Positions 60,430 to 64,000 of a DNA stretch of 64,000 nucleotides are shown one piece after another. Each line of letters begins with the position of its first letter. The stretch's first letter is position 1. Position numbers and translations under genes: made by a program. The stretch lies in contig CAYQXV010000003.1 in the NCBI GenBank assembly GCA_964421675.1, positions 1 through 64,000 on the forward strand, written 5' to 3'. The notes below the pieces were generated by a model. The model saw only the letters and a program-made list of their open reading frames with translations. It was not told the DNA's origin and made no database searches. Source of the stretch: CALLPQ01 sp964421675. GTDB lineage: Bacteria > Pseudomonadota > Alphaproteobacteria > Caulobacterales > Parvularculaceae.

Positions 60430-63400
60430 ATGACGCAGAATGCACATGACGCTGACCGGCACCCCCCTTTCGTTCATTTGCACCTCCATTCGGCCTATTC
60501 TCTTGCTGAGGGTGCAATACCCATTTCCAGAGTGCGCGATCTGTGTCTGGCGGATGGGGCGCCAGCGATTGCGGTTACAGATACTAATAATCTTTTTGGC
60601 GCGCTGGATGCGTCGGAAACGCTGAGCGCTGCGGGTATCCAGCCCATTACCGGGCTGCAATTGGCACTAGCGCCCGAAAGTTGTGGATTGAAATCGGACC
60701 GCGATGGGCAAGCCCCTTACGTGGTTTTGTTGGCACAAAATGAAACCGGCTATGAGCGGTTAATGGCATTGTCGAGTTCTGCCTATTTAACGCCCGCCGA
60801 TGAAGAGGTGATCAGCGTTCATCTTGATACTGTTCTGTCCGACACATCGGGGTTGATATTGCTAACCGGCGGCTATGATGGCCCGGTTGATCGGCTATTT
60901 CGAGACGGACGCATGGATGATGGCCGCGCGCTTCTCACGCAATTTGCCCGCGCATTTCCGGATCGATTATATGTTGAGTTGCAGCGCCATCATGCGCGCG
61001 AAAGCGCAGACGTGGAAGCCGCTCTTCTAGAGGAGGCTTATGGGCAAAGCCTTCCCATTGTTGCAACAAACCAGCCCTTTTTTCCGTCCCCGGATGATTA
61101 TGAAGCCCATGATGCGCTCTTGTGTATCGCGGCCGGGGCCTATGTCCATCAAGATGATCGCCGCCAGGTCACACCGGATCATTACTTCAAATCCAGCGAT
61201 GATATGCGCAAACTGTTCGCCGACTTGCCTGAGGCTGTGGAAACAACGTTCGAGGTTGCCCGCCGGTGCGCATTCCGTCCTAAAATGCGCGCGCCTATTT
61301 TGCCAAACTTCCTTGCCGCTGGCGGGGAGGGCGCAACTGCTGAGATAGATGGCGATGGGGCAGCTGACGATACCGCTCAAGACGGCGATAGCACTGATAG
61401 TGAACAGGATAAACGAATCGCTGCTGAGAGCGAGGCGCTGCGCGAGGCCGCCGTCACCGGCCTTGAGGCAAGGCTTGCAAGTGTTGAGCTTGCCGCTGAG
61501 CGCCAAGCTTATTTGGACCGCCTTGAGATCGAGCTCGATATCATCAATTCAATGGGGTTCCCCGGCTATTTCCTAATCGTTGCTGATTTTATTCAATGGT
61601 CAAAAGAGCGCAATATTCCCGTGGGCCCGGGCCGTGGTTCTGGTGCGGGCTCCGTTGTTGCCTGGGCACTCACGATCACCGATCTTGATCCGTTACGCTA
61701 TGGCCTATTGTTTGAGCGGTTCTTGAACCCTGAGCGGGTCTCAATGCCCGATTTTGATATCGACTTTTGTCAGGATCGCCGCGATGAGGTTATCCGGTAT
61801 GTGCAGGAGAAATACGGCACTGACCGCGTTGCGCAAATCATTACCTTCGGAAAATTGCAGGCCCGCGCTGTGTTGCGCGATGTTGGCCGTGTCCTGAATA
61901 TGCCGTTTCCTCAGGTCGACCGGCTATGCAAGCTGGTACCCAATAACCCTGCGAACCCGGTTACCTTACAAGAAGCAATAGAGACCGAACCAAAGCTTCG
62001 CGAGGAACGCGATAGCGATGAAGGCGTTGCCGCCCTGATTGAAAAAGCCCTCAAATTGGAGGGGCTTTATCGCCATGCCTCAACCCACGCAGCCGGGGTT
62101 GTGATTGGTGATCGCCCTCTGGAACAATTGGTTGCGCTCTATCTCGATCCGCGTTCGGATATGCCCGCAACCCAGTTCAATATGAAATGGGTAGAACCGG
62201 CGGGTCTTGTTAAGTTCGATTTTCTGGGTCTCAAAACCCTGACCGTGATTGCCCGTGCGGTTGGCTATTTGTCCAAGCGCGATATTGAGGTCGATATCAG
62301 CGCAATTGATGTTCACGACCGCGATACATTTGCCATGCTTGGCGAAGGCCATGCCACCGGCGTTTTCCAGTTGGAGAGTGCGGGGATGCGCTCAACACTG
62401 AAATCGATGAAACCCGACAGCCTTGAGGATATTATCGCGCTGGTCTCGCTTTATCGGCCCGGTCCAATGGAAAATATTCCCACCTATATTGACCGCAAAC
62501 AAGGCCGTCAGGAGCCGGATTATCTTCACGAAAAGCTCGAAGGTGTTTTGAAAGAAACATATGGCGTGATCATTTATCAAGAACAGGTCATGCAGATTGC
62601 GCAAATTCTGTCCGGCTATTCCCTCGGGGAAGCGGACCTGTTGCGCCGCGCCATGGGTAAAAAGAAAAAAGAGGAGATGGACAAACAGCGCAAGCGCTTT
62701 GTTGATGGTGCGGTTGAGCGCGATGTTGATGCCCGGAAGGCATCAGGCATATTTGATCTGGTGCAAAAATTTGCGGGTTACGGTTTCAATAAATCACACG
62801 CTGCCGCATATGCGTTGATCGCCTATCAAACCGCATGGCTTAAGGCCAACCACGCGCCAGAATTTCTTGCCGCCTCCATGTCCCTGGACCGGGCAAATAC
62901 CGATAAACTCGCCATCTTCATGAAAGAAGCGCGCCGCGCGGAGATTGAGGTGCGTGCGCCGCATATTAATCATTCGCAGGCTGATTTTTCGGTGGTCGAT
63001 GGCGCGATTGTCTATGCGCTCTCGGCGGTAAAAAATGTCGGTGAAGCGGCCATGGATCATATTGTTCAATGCCGCCAAGAGGGCGGTGCGTTTACCGATC
63101 TTTTTAACTTTGCAGAGCGTGTTGATTTGCGGCAGGTCGGCAAACGGGCGTTGGAAAATCTTGCGCGCGCGGGCGCGCTTGATGACCTGGGGGCCAGCCG
63201 CGAGGAAGCGTTTGCGGCGGTTGAATTGCTGGCGCGATGGTCGGCCCGGCATATGGAAGAAAGTAACAGCGATCAGGGCGGGCTTTTCCAAATGGACAGT
63301 GCCCCCGGCCTTGCTAGGCCGCCTCTTCCCGAAGGCGTTGCGTGGTTACCCATGGACCGGCTGACGGAAGAATTTAAAGCCATCGGGTTTTATTTTAGCG

Positions 63401-64000
63401 GCCATCCGCTGGATGGGTATGTGGGCGATCTTCGCAAACTGAATGTGGTGTCATTTGCGGAAGCGGAAGCTGCGGCGCGCGAAGGCGAAACCGCGTTTCA
63501 GCTCGCCGGTGTGGTGCGCTCGGTTCGATTGCGACGCTCCAAGAATGGCAATCCATTTGCCTGGGTTGAGCTATCTGATGCCTCTGGTGAGTTTGAAATC
63601 ACCGTCTTCTCGCGGGTGCTCGATGCAGCGCGTGACTTAATGGAAGTCGGACAGTTGGTTTTAGTTTCTGTGAGCGCGGATAGTGAGGGCGGAGACGTGC
63701 GGTTTCTTGCTGAAGGCATGCGCGATCTCGATCAGGCCGCAGCCAGCGCAATTTCGCAATTGCGGGTGAGCCTTGCATCTGTCGAAACATTGGAACGGCT
63801 ATGCAAGCAGATGCAGGCCGTGAAGGGCAGTGATGGCGCGCAGGGCAGGAAAAAAGCAGGCCCGCCAATGTCGCGCGCGCCAGAAAGGGGCGGGGCCAAT
63901 GGCATGTTGCCGGGACACGATAGCGCCAAAGGCGTGGCGGGGCAGGTGATTCTCTCCTTTCGATTGCCTGAAAGCGGCCGCGAGGTGGAGATTGAATTGG
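60430..64000 (+). CDS. dnaE: DNA polymerase III alpha subunit (runs off the window)
   Basis: DnaE1 is the replicative polymerase. The visible 1190 residues start, after GGGAG, at ATG 60430 with FVHLHLHSAYSLAEGA (PHP domain). The polymerase core follows (GFPGYFLIVADFIQWSKERN, PVGPGRGSGAGSVV, MPDFDIDFCQDRRDEV with catalytic Asp). Next come the fingers and beta-binding region (KKKEEMDKQR, GFNKSHAAAYALIAYQTAWL), and an OB domain (FQLAGVVRSVRLRRSKNGNP). An acidic insert (about residues 300-330, rich in Asp, Glu and Thr) sits before LRLEIELDII-like YLDRLEIELDIINSMGF. It is DnaE1 rather than the SOS polymerase DnaE2: no imuA/imuB is near and the PHP and core match the replicative type. The C-terminal end is outside the window. 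Confidence 0.96.
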   Translation, partial: MTQNAHDADRHPPFVHLHLHSAYSLAEGAIPISRVRDLCLADGAPAIAVTDTNNLFGALDASETLSAAGIQPITGLQLALAPESCGLKSDRDGQAPYVVLLAQNETGYERLMALSSSAYLTPADEEVISVHLDTVLSDTSGLILLTGGYDGPVDRLFRDGRMDDGRALLTQFARAFPDRLYVELQRHHARESADVEAALLEEAYGQSLPIVATNQPFFPSPDDYEAHDALLCIAAGAYVHQDDRRQVTPDHYFKSSDDMRKLFADLPEAVETTFEVARRCAFRPKMRAPILPNFLAAGGEGATAEIDGDGAADDTAQDGDSTDSEQDKRIAAESEALREAAVTGLEARLASVELAAERQAYLDRLEIELDIINSMGFPGYFLIVADFIQWSKERNIPVGPGRGSGAGSVVAWALTITDLDPLRYGLLFERFLNPERVSMPDFDIDFCQDRRDEVIRYVQEKYGTDRVAQIITFGKLQARAVLRDVGRVLNMPFPQVDRLCKLVPNNPANPVTLQEAIETEPKLREERDSDEGVAALIEKALKLEGLYRHASTHAAGVVIGDRPLEQLVALYLDPRSDMPATQFNMKWVEPAGLVKFDFLGLKTLTVIARAVGYLSKRDIEVDISAIDVHDRDTFAMLGEGHATGVFQLESAGMRSTLKSMKPDSLEDIIALVSLYRPGPMENIPTYIDRKQGRQEPDYLHEKLEGVLKETYGVIIYQEQVMQIAQILSGYSLGEADLLRRAMGKKKKEEMDKQRKRFVDGAVERDVDARKASGIFDLVQKFAGYGFNKSHAAAYALIAYQTAWLKANHAPEFLAASMSLDRANTDKLAIFMKEARRAEIEVRAPHINHSQADFSVVDGAIVYALSAVKNVGEAAMDHIVQCRQEGGAFTDLFNFAERVDLRQVGKRALENLARAGALDDLGASREEAFAAVELLARWSARHMEESNSDQGGLFQMDSAPGLARPPLPEGVAWLPMDRLTEEFKAIGFYFSGHPLDGYVGDLRKLNVVSFAEAEAAAREGETAFQLAGVVRSVRLRRSKNGNPFAWVELSDASGEFEITVFSRVLDAARDLMEVGQLVLVSVSADSEGGDVRFLAEGMRDLDQAAASAISQLRVSLASVETLERLCKQMQAVKGSDGAQGRKKAGPPMSRAPERGGANGMLPGHDSAKGVAGQVILSFRLPESGREVEIEL

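Noticed and set aside
60430..64000. dnaE as the SOS polymerase DnaE2
   Set aside because: The LexA box nearby suggested it, but no imuA/imuB is adjacent, a terminator-like element separates the box from the gene, and the sequence has the replicative DnaE1 pattern.

Overview
The window is about 64 kb of alphaproteobacterial chromosome, and by eye its GC content is roughly half. Three things point to Alphaproteobacteria. There is a hopanoid cluster of the alphaproteobacterial type (hpnH, G, E, D, C, B beside ispH). There are small families typical of the class (DUF1150, SapC). There is also a LexA site of the alphaproteobacterial form (GAAC-N7-GAAC) in front of dnaE1. A Caulobacterales/Hyphomonadaceae/Parvularculales-like marine organism is plausible, but this is inference. 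Two runs of exactly 100 N show that this is a draft scaffold. I found no rRNA, tRNA, CRISPR array, insertion sequence or prophage. Most of the window is ordinary core genome.

Layout. 0-4.4 kb: a minus-strand run of dapE, a membrane protein, queC, queE and queD (lysine/peptidoglycan precursor and queuosine precursor synthesis), then a cupin. 4.4-7.6 kb: a glycosyltransferase and an unusual oxidoreductase-epimerase fusion. 7.8-13 kb: metK, a secreted YbjN-like protein, trmB, a CE15-type esterase and ttcA. 13-17.2 kb: a second glycosyltransferase, a small secreted protein, and a MotA/MotB-like proton-channel pair whose second gene runs into a gap. 17.3-21.3 kb: nadE and an aminosugar-type pair (DegT aminotransferase plus Gfo/Idh/MocA dehydrogenase). 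21.5-32.2 kb: the isoprenoid-hopanoid region (ispA, ispH, hpnH, hpnG, hpnE-D-C, hpnB), which lacks the squalene-hopene cyclase. 32.3-36 kb: a haloalkane dehalogenase, lpd and two lipoproteins, one with a Kazal domain. 36-43 kb: an unknown 459-residue protein, carB, a false assembly gap, pyrD and a DUF952 gene (pyrimidine synthesis). 43-54.3 kb: a TPR protein, DUF2147, a DASS transporter, DUF1150, a threonine dehydratase-type enzyme, glk, uppP, sdhB, a pentapeptide-repeat protein and the long-chain polyprenyl diphosphate synthase. 54.6-64 kb: an S49 peptidase, small proteins, a DEDD exonuclease, an alpha/beta hydrolase, SapC, a sulfotransferase, and dnaE1 running off the end.

The most interesting locus is at 60.1-60.4 kb. 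A sigma70-like promoter (TTGAAA-N17-TATAGA) is overlapped by a GAAC-N7-GAAC LexA box. It drives a 32-residue single-helix membrane peptide with a strong ribosome-binding site, followed by a stem and T6 run just before dnaE1. This architecture resembles the Caulobacter SOS-induced division inhibitor SidA, so it is a candidate DNA-damage checkpoint peptide too small for routine gene calling.

Other points worth a second look are a QueD with Tyr in place of its usual catalytic Cys, the two-enzyme fusion, a protein ending in a DnaJ-type zinc site, tandem 15-bp palindromic units at the pyrD stop, and an N gap whose 55-bp flanks are identical and which is therefore probably not a real gap.
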